A stretch of 43,065 bases of DNA from positions 1 to 43,065 of the forward strand of contig JAUNTM010000011.1 of assembly GCA_030538675.1 (NCBI GenBank). Direction: 5' to 3'. Source of the stretch: Capnocytophaga sp. Its GTDB lineage: Bacteria > Bacteroidota > Bacteroidia > Flavobacteriales > Flavobacteriaceae. The position numbers and the translations under genes are program-made. Of the stretch, positions 42,588 through 43,065 are shown one piece after another. The notes below the pieces were generated by a model, which was not told the origin of the DNA, did not search any database, and saw nothing but the letters and a program-made list of their open reading frames with translations. The first letter of the stretch is position 1; every line of letters begins with the position of its first letter.

Positions 42588-43055
42588 TTAACGTCTGCCG
42601 TTATTATTTTGACGTGACCAAAAACCAGCATAACCACCGTTATTGGCTTTTGTCGAAATAACAATCCCAGTTTTAGGCAATAAGACTTTACCCGTGTTAA
42701 TGTTGAATTGAGCGATTTCCAAAAATTTAGAACCTGTATCACGGTAAAAAACCTCGAACAACAACGAAATAAAATTATTTCCGTTTTTTTCGCCTGTATA
42801 GCGTTTTGACCTTGAATTTTCAAACGCCGAAATGGTTACCAAGCCTGTGCGTCGTCTATAAAACCAAGCCGTAACGCCGTAATACATAACGCCGTCTTTT
42901 GTGTTTCCTTGCACTACTTTAGCCCCAGAACGTTTTTTTGAAGCAGAGGCTTGACCTCCATATCGATTTTGCTGGGGAAAAGAACCGCCTTGATTTTGAG
43001 GGTAGTAACCACCTTGATTTTGCGGAAAATAACCGCCTGAATTATTATTTCTCAT
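42588..43055 (-). CDS. Protein with Gln/Gly/Tyr-rich N-terminal repeats, function unknown
   Basis: This 155-residue protein begins MRNNNSGGYFPQNQGGYYPQ with about three copies of an F/Y-PQ-NQGG unit (residues 9-35). A basic, probably all-beta domain follows (SKKRSGAKVVQGNTKDGVMY, then YGVTAWFYRRRTGLVTISAF and FISLLFEVFYRDTGSKF). It ends NNGRR. Basic beta proteins with disordered tails are seen among single-stranded DNA-binding and phage structural proteins, but I cannot assign either. It is the first gene of the block in view; the operon probably continues beyond the right edge. Confidence 0.65.
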   Translation of the reverse strand: MRNNNSGGYFPQNQGGYYPQNQGGSFPQQNRYGGQASASKKRSGAKVVQGNTKDGVMYYGVTAWFYRRRTGLVTISAFENSRSKRYTGEKNGNNFISLLFEVFYRDTGSKFLEIAQFNINTGKVLLPKTGIVISTKANNGGYAGFWSRQNNNGRR

Positions 43056-43065
43056 AATTATCTAC

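Overview
The window looks like the chromosome of a Bacteroidota bacterium, most likely of the class Flavobacteriia (Capnocytophaga-like is my guess, not proven). Grounds: a SusC/SusD outer-membrane pair, repeated use of the Bacteroidota -7 promoter box TAnnTTTG, a 60-residue membrane protein of a flavobacterial type (CAL67264-like), ribosomal protein L21 with a helix-hairpin-helix tail, and a type II-C Cas9.

Layout. 1-6840: promoter, SusC, SusD and a DUF1735/discoidin lipoprotein, closed by a strong terminator. 6841-7900: decayed DNA with a degenerate intergenic repeat, an IS30-type transposase relic and an unrecognised frameshifted gene. 7906-24680: core genes (HEAT-like secreted protein, phytase, rlmH, yicC-gmk-nadD, SNF2 helicase, gapN, small membrane protein, 5-formyl-THF cyclo-ligase, lspA, AraC regulator, hemA-hemC, phosphopantetheinyl transferase, trxA, rplU-rpmA). 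24972-31714: glycogen cluster (branching enzyme, debranching enzyme, GT4 glycosyltransferase, GH57 protein), with a C-rich intergenic repeat after the first gene. The GH57 protein appears to lack both expected catalytic acids.

31716-37083: an orphan type II-C CRISPR locus. A tracrRNA can be read on the minus strand (anti-repeat, ACAATAAGGC nexus, terminator hairpin, its own TAnnTTTG promoter), followed on the plus strand by a 43-codon ORF and cas9. Cas9 keeps its RuvC and HNH residues, but its 3' end runs into an IS481-family insertion sequence that appears to have replaced the natural C-terminus. No cas1, cas2 or repeat array is visible.

37084-43065: an AT-rich block of closely packed genes, all on the minus strand, reading in from beyond the right edge. 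It holds many very small membrane proteins (28-88 residues), three related membrane-anchored proteins of about 250 residues, a lipoprotein, a membrane-anchored M15 peptidase, an annexin-like protein and a protein made of two internal repeats. TAATG and ATGA overlaps, a lysin-like peptidase and many single-span membrane proteins suggest part of a small prophage or plasmid-like element, possibly a tailless membrane-containing phage. No capsid, replication or integrase gene is in view, so this stays an inference.

Many start codons were moved inward from the longest possible frame, because upstream promoters, terminators or family N-termini showed the longer start to be wrong.
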